From Clostridiales bacterium (GTDB lineage: Bacteria > Bacillota > Clostridia > Christensenellales > CAG-138): a stretch of DNA of 44,157 bases. The DNA is taken from positions 1 to 44,157 of the forward strand of contig DXWI01000017.1 in the NCBI GenBank assembly GCA_019416935.1. Direction: 5' to 3'. The notes beneath the pieces are model-generated. The model did no database searches and had not been told where the DNA came from. It was given only the letters and a program-made list of their open reading frames with translations. A program made the position numbers and the translations under genes. Each line of letters opens with the position of its first letter. The stretch's first letter is position 1. This document shows positions 25,079 through 33,432 of the stretch, one piece after another.

Positions 25079-26995
25079 ATGGCCGTCATTTTGTTTGAAG
25101 TTAATGGTACGACCGTGGAGATCACCGCAAACGACGGTGAGACTCTGCTGGATGTCGCCCGCAAGGCAAACGTTGCCATCGATGCGCCCTGCTCCGGCAA
25201 CGGGGTTTGCGGCAAGTGCCGCGTCCGCCTGCTGGAGGGTGCGCTCGATGCGCCGGAGAACCGCCATCTGTCGCAGGAGGAATATGCATCCGGGTGGAGG
25301 CTTGCCTGCTGCGCTAAGGTACTTGGTGACGCCAAGATCGAGGTGCCGGATATTGCTTCGGCCTATCGCAGCCGCATGAAGATGGCGGATCTCTCCTCAC
25401 CGGAGGAGGTCGCGATCTTCCGGAACACCGAAAAACAGATTGCGGATGCGGGTATGGCGCTTGGCAGCGATCTACGCTCGCTGACGGTTCGTCTGTCGGA
25501 GCCGACGATCGATGACGCGATGCCCGACAATGAGCGGCTCATCCGCGCTATCCGGGCGCAGACTGGCTGCGATCGGGTTCAGCTCTCCTTCAGCGCACTG
25601 CAAAAGCTGGCCGAAGCGCTGCGCCGGAGCGGTTTTTGCGTCAAGTGCGTTGTCTCTGTGCGGAAAGAGTCCGTGATGGTGCTGGATGTGCTGCCGGGAG
25701 ACAGTGACGCACCGCTGACGGGCATTGCACTGGATCTTGGAACAACGTCGCTCGCCGCGCTGCTGGTCAATCTGGAAACGGGGGCGATCCTGGCAAAGGG
25801 CAGCGGCGGAAACGGGCAGATTCGGTTCGGCGCGGATGTGATCAACCGGATGATCGAGTCCTCGCGCCCTGGCGGCCGCAGACGACTGCAGGATGCGGTA
25901 ATCGCCGAGTCCATCGTTCCGCTCATTGAAGAGCTGTGCGCGAATGCGGGCGTCCGGCAGGAGAATGTATACCGCATGGTGCTCGCCGGCAATACGACGA
26001 TGAACCATCTGCTGCTCGGCCTGTTCGCCGACCCGATTCGCATGGAGCCGTTCGTGCCGACATTTTTCCGGGCGGAAGGGGTTCTGGCGCGCGATATCGG
26101 CCTGCCGCTGCACCCGGAGGCGGCGCTGGTGCTCGCACCCAATATCGGCAGCTATGTCGGCGGCGACATCACTGCCGGTACGCTCTCTTCCATGATCTGG
26201 AACCGGCCGGAGCTCTGCCTGTTCATCGACCTCGGCACCAACGGCGAGCTCGTGCTTGGCAACAATGAGTTTTTGATGAGCTGCGCCTGCTCTGCCGGGC
26301 CGGCTTTCGAAGGCGGCGACATCAGCTGCGGCATGCGCGCGACCGACGGTGCCATCGAGGCCTGCGCCATCGATCCCATGACGCTGGAGCCAACGCTCAC
26401 CGTTGTCGGCGGCTGTGCGCCTGCCGGCATCTGCGGGAGCGGAATCATCGATATCATCGCGGAACTCTTCCGTACCGGCGCGATCAACAGCAAGGGCAAG
26501 CTCATTCGCGAGGGCGAGCGAATTGTGCGCGATGAGCACGGGATGGGCTCCTACGTGCTGGCATGGCAGCGGGATACCGGCGGTGTCAAGGACGTTGTGA
26601 TCAATGAAGTCGATATTGACAATTTCATTCGCGCCAAGGGCGCCATCTATTCCGCAACGGCCACCATGCTGGCGGCGCTCGATTTGGATGCTTCCATGAT
26701 TGAGCGGGTCTATGTCGCGGGCGGTATCGGCAGCGGCATCAACATGAGGAATGCCGTGACCATCGGCATGTTCCCGGATATTCCGATCGAGCAGTTTTCC
26801 TATATTGGCAATTCCTCTCTGACGGGCGCCTACGCCATGCTCTTGAGCAGCGGAGCGTTGGAAAAGGTGGAGGAGCTGGGCGCGTCTATAACGTATCTGG
26901 AATTGAGCAATGTACCGGGCTATATGGATGCGTTCGTTGCGGCCTGCTTCCTGCCGCATACCGATGCGTCGCTTTTTCCGAGCGTCTGCGTATGA
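25079..26995 (+). CDS. acsV: Reductive activator of CFeSP (RACo, AcsV)
   Basis: A 638-residue protein. An N-terminal [2Fe-2S] ferredoxin domain (C38, C44, C47 and Cys77/78 in LACC) is followed by a linker and a large ASKHA-type ATPase domain (ALDLGTTSLAALLV from about residue 220; LFIDLGTNGELVLG; YVAGGIGSGINM). This is the layout of RACo, which uses ATP to reduce the inactive Co(II) corrinoid of CFeSP back to Co(I). The start follows GGAAAGGAAATCGTGT. The next gene begins inside or just after its stop. Related activators serve O-demethylases, but the acs setting makes CFeSP the likely target. Confidence 0.93.
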   Translation: MAVILFEVNGTTVEITANDGETLLDVARKANVAIDAPCSGNGVCGKCRVRLLEGALDAPENRHLSQEEYASGWRLACCAKVLGDAKIEVPDIASAYRSRMKMADLSSPEEVAIFRNTEKQIADAGMALGSDLRSLTVRLSEPTIDDAMPDNERLIRAIRAQTGCDRVQLSFSALQKLAEALRRSGFCVKCVVSVRKESVMVLDVLPGDSDAPLTGIALDLGTTSLAALLVNLETGAILAKGSGGNGQIRFGADVINRMIESSRPGGRRRLQDAVIAESIVPLIEELCANAGVRQENVYRMVLAGNTTMNHLLLGLFADPIRMEPFVPTFFRAEGVLARDIGLPLHPEAALVLAPNIGSYVGGDITAGTLSSMIWNRPELCLFIDLGTNGELVLGNNEFLMSCACSAGPAFEGGDISCGMRATDGAIEACAIDPMTLEPTLTVVGGCAPAGICGSGIIDIIAELFRTGAINSKGKLIREGERIVRDEHGMGSYVLAWQRDTGGVKDVVINEVDIDNFIRAKGAIYSATATMLAALDLDASMIERVYVAGGIGSGINMRNAVTIGMFPDIPIEQFSYIGNSSLTGAYAMLLSSGALEKVEELGASITYLELSNVPGYMDAFVAACFLPHTDASLFPSVCV

Positions 26996-27009
26996 GGGAG
27001 GGGAATGCC

Positions 27010-27645
27010 GTGGAGCAGGGAAAGATCCGCAACAACAAGGAGGAGCGTCCGCTCGTTTACTATCTGGAAAAATATCGGGCGCTTGATCCTTTGGAGACGG
27101 CGGCGCGCTGCGCGCTGCCGTATGATGCGGTTGCAGGATGCTTTTTTGTCCGCTTTCTGGGGTGCAATTACCGCGTAGCGCACCCCGATTTTTGTGCGGA
27201 CGGCGATATACCACTGACCAATACGGAGCGAACGCTGCTGCTTCGCTACTTGACGGAGGGACAATACGGCCTCTTTGGCGGACGTTATCTCAGCTATCGT
27301 GAGTTTCCCTGGGCTGCGGTCTATGAAAAACAGTTCGATGGCCGCTGCGTGAAGCGCCTTGCGTTCACATACGGAGCACACCCGGAAAAACTGCGCCGCG
27401 TGATGGCGAGCATGCCTGCCGAGCCGATCGGGCAGAGCGACGTCGGGTATGTCGTGGAACTGCTGCCCGGCTTGACCATGCGGCTGCTCCTCTGGCTGGC
27501 GGACGATGAGTTCCCACCGAATGCACAGATCCTGTTTTCGGATAACTTCCGTTATGCGTTTTCCGCAGAGGACATGGCGGTGATCGGTGACATTCTCCTT
27601 GGACGCATGAAGCGCATGGAGTCTATCGATGAATTCGAGCATTAA
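27010..27645 (+). CDS. DUF3786 protein closing the acs operon
   Basis: A 211-residue protein (217 if started at the ATG at 26992, which overlaps the acsV stop). GTG 27010 is preferred because GGGAGGGG stands just before it. Blocks such as YYLEKYRALDPLETAARC, FFVRFLGCNYRVAHPDF and TERTLLLRYL resemble DUF3786, a family met in anaerobes near corrinoid and Wood-Ljungdahl genes. There is no known catalytic motif; Cys residues at ARCALPYD and LGCNYR might bind metal. Its place behind acsV suggests a role in corrinoid protein maturation, which is inference. Confidence 0.8.
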   Translation: MEQGKIRNNKEERPLVYYLEKYRALDPLETAARCALPYDAVAGCFFVRFLGCNYRVAHPDFCADGDIPLTNTERTLLLRYLTEGQYGLFGGRYLSYREFPWAAVYEKQFDGRCVKRLAFTYGAHPEKLRRVMASMPAEPIGQSDVGYVVELLPGLTMRLLLWLADDEFPPNAQILFSDNFRYAFSAEDMAVIGDILLGRMKRMESIDEFEH

Positions 27646-27681
27646 AAATACACGGCAATAGATAAATATTTCCCGATAGCA

Positions 27682-27710
27682 TTGCAAACCGGCCGGAATG
27701 GGTGTATGAT
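27682..27710 (+). promoter_or_regulatory. folT-folC promoter
   Basis: TTGCAA (27682-27687), 17-nt spacer, TATGAT (27705-27710). Transcription would start near 27717 and run through the THF riboswitch before folT. Confidence 0.8.
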
Positions 27711-27770
27711 AAGCGCAGCCTGAAAATCGAAAGATTTGCCTTGGGCCGTAAAATGGAATATAGTCGCTTT

Positions 27771-27867
27771 GGTAGAGTAAGCATTGTGCGTTAAGTGGCA
27801 AGCGGATGGGAAGTCGCCCTTGCACGAAAGACGATCGGGTCTACGATACAATGCTGCGTCCGCTACC
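27771..27867 (+). promoter_or_regulatory. Tetrahydrofolate (THF) riboswitch
   Basis: The stretch fits the folT-type THF riboswitch in order and spacing: P1 GGTAG (27771-27775)/CTACC (27863-27867), P2 GCATTGT (27781-27787)/ACAATGC (27848-27854), the conserved GCGTTAAGTGG core, P3 GCAAG (27798-27802)/CTTGC (27819-27823) enclosing GATGGGAAGTCG, and the terminal CTGCGTCCGCTACC. The class is known to bind reduced folates and to sit before folT in Firmicutes. Here the next gene is folT, with a terminator between, so binding of THF would lower folate uptake. The 5' P1 bases can also pair with the terminator (27769-27774 with 27889-27894). Confidence 0.92.
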
Positions 27868-27886
27868 GCACAGCTTCGGATGCTGC

Positions 27887-27934
27887 AATACCAATTCGTT
27901 TCGGCGTGCTGCCGTTGGATTGGTATTTTCTTTT
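27887..27934 (+). terminator. Riboswitch-controlled terminator
   Basis: AATACCAAT (27887-27895) pairs with ATTGGTATT (27919-27927), with an inner CGGC/GCCG helix, followed by TTCTTTTG. It lies between the riboswitch and folT. Its 5' arm can instead pair with TTGGTA at the start of P1, giving an antiterminator. Confidence 0.85.
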
Positions 27935-28015
27935 GTAGGGCGTCCCGGACGGTGTTGGCGGAAAAGGACAAACAACGACCGCCCGCTGCCCGCAGCGGAC
28001 AGAAAGAAGGGACAC

Positions 28016-28603
28016 ATGGAAAAGGAACGCCGCACAACATTTTCGATTCTCAACATTGCCGTTATGGCGGTACTGGTCGCTATGCAGATCGTTCTTGCAC
28101 GGTTTGCCGGCGTCCAGATCAACGAAGGCCTGCGCCTGAGCTTTGAAAGCATCCCAACGATTCTGGCCGGCTTCTGGCTGGGGCCGGTCGGCGGCATGCT
28201 TGTCGCAGCAGTCGCTGATTTTCTCGGCTGGCTTGTGAGCGGATACGGCGTGTATTTCCCGCTGTATACCGTTGGGCCGATGCTGCTCGGTCTGCTGACG
28301 GGCATTGGCGCAAAGATCTTTCTCAAGGGCGAACCGGTGTGGAAGGCAGCGTGGAAGGCGATACTGATCATCCTGCTGGCTGAGGTCTGCAGCAGCCTGT
28401 TGTATGGCACATGGGCGCTGACGCTGTATTACTCCATCATTGTGGGGAAAGAAGTGCCGTTTTCCGTGCTGTTCCTTGCACGCCTCGCCACGAAGCCCGT
28501 GACCATGGTGCTCGATGCGCTGCTCGCATTTTTGATTCATAAGGCGGTGTACCGGACGGTTGTTTGCAACATATTGCACCGTCCCGCTCCCACGCAGAAT
28601 TGA
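28016..28603 (+). CDS. folT: ECF transporter S component for folate (FolT)
   Basis: A 195-residue membrane protein with about six hydrophobic helices (ILNIAVMAVLVAMQIVLARF at the N-terminus; GLRLSFESIPTILAGFWLGP; VAAVADFLGWLVSGYGVYFP), typical of folate-family S components. ATG 28016 was chosen after AGAAAGAAGGGAC; an upstream in-frame extension enters the riboswitch and terminator. The shared EcfA/A'/T energising module is not in the window, as expected for group II ECF transporters. A THF riboswitch in its leader supports folate as the substrate. folC follows 21 nt downstream, so imported folate would be polyglutamylated and trapped. Confidence 0.92.
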   Translation: MEKERRTTFSILNIAVMAVLVAMQIVLARFAGVQINEGLRLSFESIPTILAGFWLGPVGGMLVAAVADFLGWLVSGYGVYFPLYTVGPMLLGLLTGIGAKIFLKGEPVWKAAWKAILIILLAEVCSSLLYGTWALTLYYSIIVGKEVPFSVLFLARLATKPVTMVLDALLAFLIHKAVYRTVVCNILHRPAPTQN

Positions 28604-28624
28604 TTTTTGATCGGGGAAAGAACC

Positions 28625-29890
28625 ATGAACTATTCGGAAGCACTGTCCTATATTCACAGTATCAGTTGGAAGGGAAGCGTGTTGGGACTTGGCCGCACGC
28701 AGGAACTGCTGCATAAGCTGGGCAACCCACAAAAACGTCTTCGCTTTATCCACATTGCCGGCACCAACGGCAAGGGATCGACGGCCGCCATGCTATCGTC
28801 CGTTCTGCAAAGCGCGGGTTACCGTGCGGGCCTCTATACATCCCCATTTATCAACCGATTCAACGAGCGCATGCAGATCGATCAGCAGTGCATTTCCGAT
28901 GACGAGCTGGCTGAGCTCACCGCCGAGGTGAAACCCATTGCCGACGGTATGGCCGATCATCCGACCGAGTTTGAACTTATTACGGCGATCGGCATGGTTT
29001 ATTTTGCAAGACATGCGTGCGATATCGTTGCCCTTGAAGTCGGCATGGGCGGCGCTCTGGATTCGACCAATGTCATCGATGTGCCGGAGGTCGCCGTCAT
29101 CACAGCCATGGGCACGGATCATGTGCGCGAACTGGGGCCCACCATGGCGGACATTGCCTGTGCAAAAGCGGGCATCATCAAAGCGGGCGGGGATGTGGTC
29201 AGCTATGGCGGCAACCCGGAGGCCGACGCTGTGTTCGAGCGCATCTGCCGCGAGCGCGGAGCAAGGCTGCATCAGCCCGACTTTGCCGCAATTGTACCTG
29301 GTCCATTCGGCCTTGACTGGCAGCGGTTTTCCTATGGCGCATGGAAGGATATCCGCATTCCGCTTGCCGGCAGCTACCAAATGCAAAATGCTGCCGTGGT
29401 GCTTACGACCATCGGTGTGCTCAGAAACAAGGGCTGGAAGATCAGCGATGCGGCCGTTCATGCGGGCATGGCGGGTACGCATTGGCCGGCACGCTTTGAG
29501 GTGCTTTGTCACGATCCCGTGTTTATCGTGGACGGCGGGCACAATCCGCACGGCATCCGCGCAACGGCGGACAGTTTGAAACGGCTGTTCCCGGATCGCC
29601 GGATTGTATTCCTTGTCGGTGTGATGGCAGACAAGGACGTGGAGTCTATACTGGGGCTTGTCGCGCCTTTGGCGGAGCGGTTCTTTACCGTCCGACCGGG
29701 CAATCCGCGCGCCATGGCTGCGGACGAATTGGCCCGCAGAATTGAAAAACTCGGCGTGCCCGCGGAGCCATGCGCATCCGTAGAGGAGGGCGTGCGGCGC
29801 GCCCTTGCACTGGCGTGGCCGAACGGCGTTGCCTGTGCGCTTGGTTCGCTCTATATGAGCGGCGATGTGCGGAACTGTTTTATACGATAA
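28625..29890 (+). CDS. folC: Folylpolyglutamate synthase
   Basis: A 421-residue Mur-ligase-fold enzyme with the ATP motif HIAGTNGKGSTAAML (about residues 43-57), LYTSPFINRFNERM, LEVGMGGALDSTN and VDGGHNPHG, all FolC signatures. It adds glutamates to folates, keeping the C1 carrier inside the cell and raising its affinity for folate enzymes. The start follows GGGGAAAGAACC. It may also have dihydrofolate synthase activity, which cannot be told here. It shares the riboswitch-controlled transcript with folT and is followed by a strong terminator, so it is separate from fhs. Confidence 0.94.
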   Translation: MNYSEALSYIHSISWKGSVLGLGRTQELLHKLGNPQKRLRFIHIAGTNGKGSTAAMLSSVLQSAGYRAGLYTSPFINRFNERMQIDQQCISDDELAELTAEVKPIADGMADHPTEFELITAIGMVYFARHACDIVALEVGMGGALDSTNVIDVPEVAVITAMGTDHVRELGPTMADIACAKAGIIKAGGDVVSYGGNPEADAVFERICRERGARLHQPDFAAIVPGPFGLDWQRFSYGAWKDIRIPLAGSYQMQNAAVVLTTIGVLRNKGWKISDAAVHAGMAGTHWPARFEVLCHDPVFIVDGGHNPHGIRATADSLKRLFPDRRIVFLVGVMADKDVESILGLVAPLAERFFTVRPGNPRAMAADELARRIEKLGVPAEPCASVEEGVRRALALAWPNGVACALGSLYMSGDVRNCFIR

Positions 29891-29897
29891 TGAAGGC

Positions 29898-29936
29898 GGG
29901 GGATCTCTCATTTTTTCATGACGATCCCCCTTTTTT
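29898..29936 (+). terminator. Strong terminator after folC
   Basis: GGGGGATC (29898-29905) pairs with GATCCCCC (29923-29930), directly followed by TTTTTT (29931-29936). Classic intrinsic terminator 8 nt after folC. Confidence 0.93.
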
Positions 29937-29959
29937 GATGCGTGATTGCCGTTTTGCCA

Positions 29960-29988
29960 TTGCCAGCAAATCTGAAATTTGGTAAAAT
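29960..29988 (+). promoter_or_regulatory. fhs operon promoter
   Basis: TTGCCA (29960-29965), 17-nt spacer, TAAAAT (29983-29988). It leaves a leader of about 150 nt before fhs, in which no known riboswitch or gene was recognised. Confidence 0.8.
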
Positions 29989-30145
29989 AGAACACAGAAG
30001 TGGGGCTCAGACGGATCACCCATTTCCCGTCCATGCGGATCCCGAATCCAGCGGCGAACATCAATACATTCTATGAAAATGCCCGTCTGTTCGGTGGACC
30101 AGAGCGATCCCCAAAACCGGCGCCGGGCGAAGAAAGGAAAGGATC

Positions 30146-31819
30146 ATGAGCTACAAGTCGGACATCGAAATTGCACAGGAAACCCCCATGCTGCACATCA
30201 CCGAGATCGCCAAAGCGGCCGGCGTCGACCCCAAATATCTGGAGCAGTACGGCAATTACAAGGCGAAGGTGGATTACAACATCCTGAAGGAAACCGAGGA
30301 GCGCGAGGGCAAGTTGGTGCTCGTCACCGCCATCAATCCGACCCCTGCGGGCGAAGGCAAAACGACGACGACCGTCGGCCTTGCGGATGCCATGAAGCGG
30401 CTCGGAAAGAACGTGCTTGTTGCACTGCGCGAGCCTTCCCTTGGCCCGGTGTTCGGCGTAAAGGGCGGCGCTGCGGGCGGCGGCTATGCGCAGGTCGTCC
30501 CCATGGAGGATATTAACCTGCATTTTACCGGTGACTTCCACGCCATCGGCGCGGCCAACAACCTGCTCGCGGCGATGCTGGACAACCATATTTATCAGGG
30601 CAATAAGCTCAATATCGATCCGCGCCGTATCACATGGCGCCGGTGCGTGGATATGAACGACCGCCAGCTCCGCTTTATTACCGATGGTCTCGGCGGCCGC
30701 GTCAATGGCGTGCCGCGTGAGGATGGGTATGATATCACCGTTGCGTCGGAGATCATGGCCGTGCTGTGCCTGGCCAGCGATATCACCGACCTGAAGGCGC
30801 GCCTTGCCCGTCTGGTGGTTGGCTATACCTATGATGAAAAGCCGGTCACCGCAGGCGATCTGAACGCTTCGGGCGCGATGGCCGCGCTGCTCAAGGATGC
30901 GCTCAAGCCGAACCTTGTGCAGACGCTGGAGCATACGCCGGCGTTCGTGCATGGCGGCCCGTTTGCCAATATTGCGCATGGATGCAACTCCGTGACCGCT
31001 ACCAAAATCGCGCTGCGTCTGTCGGACTATACGATTACCGAGGCCGGCTTCGGCGCGGATCTCGGTGCGGAGAAGTTCCTCGATATCAAGTGCCGCATGG
31101 CCGGACTGAGGCCGAGCGCCGTTGTGATCGTTGCTACGGTTCGCGCGCTCAAATATAACGGCGGCGTACCCAAGACGGAACTCGGCGCCGAGAATCTGGA
31201 CGCGCTCGAAAAGGGATTGCCGAACCTGCTCAAGCATGTTGAGAACATCACCAAGGTATATAAGCTGCCGTGCGTGGTTGCGATCAACCGCTTCCCGCTC
31301 GATACTGAGGCGGAACTCAAACTGGTCGAGGACAAGTGCCGTGCGCTCGGCGTCAATGTCGCGCTGTCCGAGGTCTGGGCAAAGGGCGGTGAGGGCGGTA
31401 TTGCGCTGGCGGAGGAGGTTGTTCGCCTGTGCGATGAGCCGAACGATTTCACCTTCAGCTATGATCTGGACGCCACGATCGAGGAGAAGATTACCGCGAT
31501 CGTTCAGAAGATCTATGGCGGCAAGGACGTTGCTTTTACGTCCAACGCGATGAAGCAGATCCGCCAGTTGACTGCGTTCGGCTTTGACAAAATGCCGATC
31601 TGCATGGCAAAAACCCAGTACAGCCTGACGGATGATCCCACCAAGCTGGGTGCGCCGAAGGATTTCACCGTTACGGTGCGCAACGTCAAGGTTTCGGCAG
31701 GCGCCGGCTTCCTGGTCGCGCTCACCGGCGATATCATGACCATGCCGGGGCTTCCCAAGGTGCCTGCGGCAGAGCGCATCGATGTGGATGAAACCGGTAA
31801 GATCAGCGGTTTGTTCTAA
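30146..31819 (+). CDS. fhs: Formate-tetrahydrofolate ligase
   Basis: A 557-residue enzyme of normal FTHFS length. TAINPTPAGEGKTTTTVGLA is the ATP-binding P-loop, REPSLGPVFGVKGGAAGGGY and EDINLHFTGDFHAI are family signatures, and LPKVPAAERIDVDETGKISGLF is the usual C-terminus. It activates formate with ATP to 10-formyl-THF, the entry step of the methyl branch. The start follows GAAAGGAAAGGATC. It leads the operon fhs-fchA-folD-focA-5-FCL. Formate would come from outside through the channel gene downstream or from enzymes not in this window. Confidence 0.97.
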   Translation: MSYKSDIEIAQETPMLHITEIAKAAGVDPKYLEQYGNYKAKVDYNILKETEEREGKLVLVTAINPTPAGEGKTTTTVGLADAMKRLGKNVLVALREPSLGPVFGVKGGAAGGGYAQVVPMEDINLHFTGDFHAIGAANNLLAAMLDNHIYQGNKLNIDPRRITWRRCVDMNDRQLRFITDGLGGRVNGVPREDGYDITVASEIMAVLCLASDITDLKARLARLVVGYTYDEKPVTAGDLNASGAMAALLKDALKPNLVQTLEHTPAFVHGGPFANIAHGCNSVTATKIALRLSDYTITEAGFGADLGAEKFLDIKCRMAGLRPSAVVIVATVRALKYNGGVPKTELGAENLDALEKGLPNLLKHVENITKVYKLPCVVAINRFPLDTEAELKLVEDKCRALGVNVALSEVWAKGGEGGIALAEEVVRLCDEPNDFTFSYDLDATIEEKITAIVQKIYGGKDVAFTSNAMKQIRQLTAFGFDKMPICMAKTQYSLTDDPTKLGAPKDFTVTVRNVKVSAGAGFLVALTGDIMTMPGLPKVPAAERIDVDETGKISGLF

Positions 31820-31845
31820 GAACCGACGGCCGGAAGAACGCGTTT

Positions 31846-31872
31846 TATCCGGTGGCAGCTTGCCGCCGGATA
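31846..31872 (+). terminator. Intercistronic hairpin between fhs and fchA
   Basis: TATCCGGTGGCA (31846-31857) pairs with TGCCGCCGGATA (31861-31872), loop GCT, one GU pair. A looser outer helix (CGAC near 31823 with GTCG near 31884) and a T-rich stretch follow. It may partly terminate and give fhs a higher level than the genes behind it. Confidence 0.65.
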
Positions 31873-31915
31873 GCCGTCCTCCGGTCGCTTTTATTTTACA
31901 AAAGGAGGAAATGAT

Positions 31916-32536
31916 ATGGAGTTTGCAAACGCATCCTGTACGGAGTTCGTCCGCGTGCTTGCCTCGAATGCGCCGGTGCCCGGCGGTGGCGGCGCTGCGG
32001 CACTGGTTGGCGCGATCGGAACGGCGCTTGGCAATATGGTGGGTTCGCTGACGGTTGGAAAGAAGAAGTACGCCGATATTGAGGATGAAATCCTTCTGCT
32101 CAAGGCCAAATGCGATGCGCTGCAGCGGGAGCTGCTCGAGCAGATTGAGGCCGATGCCGAGGGGTTTGCACCGCTGGCCAAGGCCTATGGCATTCCGAAG
32201 GAGGACCCTTCCCGGGCAGAGACGCTCGAGGCGGCTACGCTTGTGGCATGCCGGGTGCCAGTTCGCATCATGGAGCTGTGCTGCGAGTCGCTGGAGGCGA
32301 TTCGGACATTTGCCAAGAAGGGCAGCCGCTTGGCGGTTTCCGATGCGGGCTGCGGCGCTGTATGCGTAAAGGCGGCGCTGCAGGCGGCTTCGCTCAATGT
32401 GTTTATCAATACAAAAACGCTGCGCGACCGCGAAACAGCCGAGTCGCTCAACGCCCGGTGTCTCTCCATGCTGGAGCAGTACGGCGCCATGGCGGATGAG
32501 ATTTTCAACACCGTCAAGAACGGCTTTTTTAACTGA
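31916..32536 (+). CDS. fchA: Methenyl-THF cyclohydrolase (FTCD_C-like, FchA)
   Basis: A 206-residue protein of the formimidoyl-THF cyclodeaminase family (PF04961). The segment SNAPVPGGGGAAALVGAIG near residue 20 and VGSLTVGKKKY are family hallmarks, and the protein is mostly helical as expected. In acetogens the family acts as methenyl-THF cyclohydrolase, converting 10-formyl-THF to methenyl-THF. That task fits here because the next gene, folD, lacks cyclohydrolase residues. The start follows AAAAGGAGGAAATGAT. A cyclodeaminase role in histidine breakdown is less likely without hut genes nearby. Confidence 0.92.
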   Translation: MEFANASCTEFVRVLASNAPVPGGGGAAALVGAIGTALGNMVGSLTVGKKKYADIEDEILLLKAKCDALQRELLEQIEADAEGFAPLAKAYGIPKEDPSRAETLEAATLVACRVPVRIMELCCESLEAIRTFAKKGSRLAVSDAGCGAVCVKAALQAASLNVFINTKTLRDRETAESLNARCLSMLEQYGAMADEIFNTVKNGFFN

Positions 32537-32552
32537 GAGGGGGAGTGGAGCT

Positions 32553-33413
32553 ATGGCAAAGCGACTGTTGGGGAAAGAGGTCAATGCGCGGCTCAATGCC
32601 CGTATCCAAGCCGATTGCGATGCGCTCAAGGCAAGGGGAATTCTCCCGACGCTGGCGATTATCCGCTGCGGAGAGCGCCCGGATGATCTGAGTTATGAGC
32701 GCGGCGCAACCAAGCGCGCCGAAACGCTCGGCGTGGCGGTTGAAAAGTTTGTTCTGCCGGAAAGCGTTTCCAAACAAGAGCTGCTGGATACAATCGACGC
32801 GGCGAACCGCAATGACGCCATCCATGGCATCCTGCTGTTTCGGCCGCTGCCCAAACACCTCAAGGCCGATCAGGATGAGATTTCGAACCGCGTCGATCCC
32901 AGAAAGGATGTCGACGGCATGACCGATCTTTCCAATGCCGGCGTATTCATGGGAAAGGAGCTGGGGTTTGCACCGTGCACGCCGGCGGCCTGCATGGAGA
33001 TTCTCGATTATTACGGCATTGATTGCACCGGTAAGAGCGCTGTCATCATCGGCCGCAGCCTTGTAGTGGGCAAGCCGGCCGCCATGATGCTCATGGGCAA
33101 GAACGCGACGGTCACGGTTTGCCACACCCGCACCCGGGATGTCCCAGCCGTTGTCCGACAGGCCGATATCATCATCTCGGCCGCAGGCAAGCTGCGCAGC
33201 CTGACAAAGGAGTTTGTTCGTGCCGGGCAGATCGTGGTCGACGTTTCCATCAACTGGGACGAGGAGAAGGGCGGTATTGCCGGCGATGCGGTGTTTGACG
33301 AGATTGAGCCGATTGTTGAGGCGATCACACCGGTGCCCGGCGGCGTTGGCGCGGTGACGACCTCGGTGCTGATCGGCCATGTGGTCGAGGCTGCAGCCCG
33401 CATGAACGGCTGA
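32553..33413 (+). CDS. folD: Methylene-THF dehydrogenase, FolD family, probably monofunctional
   Basis: A 286-residue FolD protein with KDVDGMTDLSNAG, the cofactor-binding IIGRSLVVGKPAAMML, and the C-terminal TPVPGGVGAVTTSVLIGH. Aligned with human MTHFD1, Tyr52 is kept (Y48) and Asp125 is kept (D121), but Lys56 is A52 and Gln100 is F96. Those two residues are needed for cyclohydrolase, not for dehydrogenase; the monofunctional yeast enzyme Mtd1 also lacks both. This protein should therefore oxidise or reduce methylene/methenyl-THF only, with FchA as cyclohydrolase. ATG 32553 follows GGGGGAGTGGAGCT. NAD or NADP use cannot be read with confidence. Confidence 0.95.
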   Translation: MAKRLLGKEVNARLNARIQADCDALKARGILPTLAIIRCGERPDDLSYERGATKRAETLGVAVEKFVLPESVSKQELLDTIDAANRNDAIHGILLFRPLPKHLKADQDEISNRVDPRKDVDGMTDLSNAGVFMGKELGFAPCTPAACMEILDYYGIDCTGKSAVIIGRSLVVGKPAAMMLMGKNATVTVCHTRTRDVPAVVRQADIIISAAGKLRSLTKEFVRAGQIVVDVSINWDEEKGGIAGDAVFDEIEPIVEAITPVPGGVGAVTTSVLIGHVVEAAARMNG

Positions 33414-33432
33414 ACAAAGGGGTGGTGAGGGT

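Noticed and set aside
30071..32629. Minus-strand open frame of about 850 codons opposite fhs and fchA
   Set aside because: Shadow of real genes in G+C-rich DNA; it has no domain sense, while the plus strand encodes clear Fhs and FchA. The same holds for the 800-codon minus frame opposite acsB (22859-25267).
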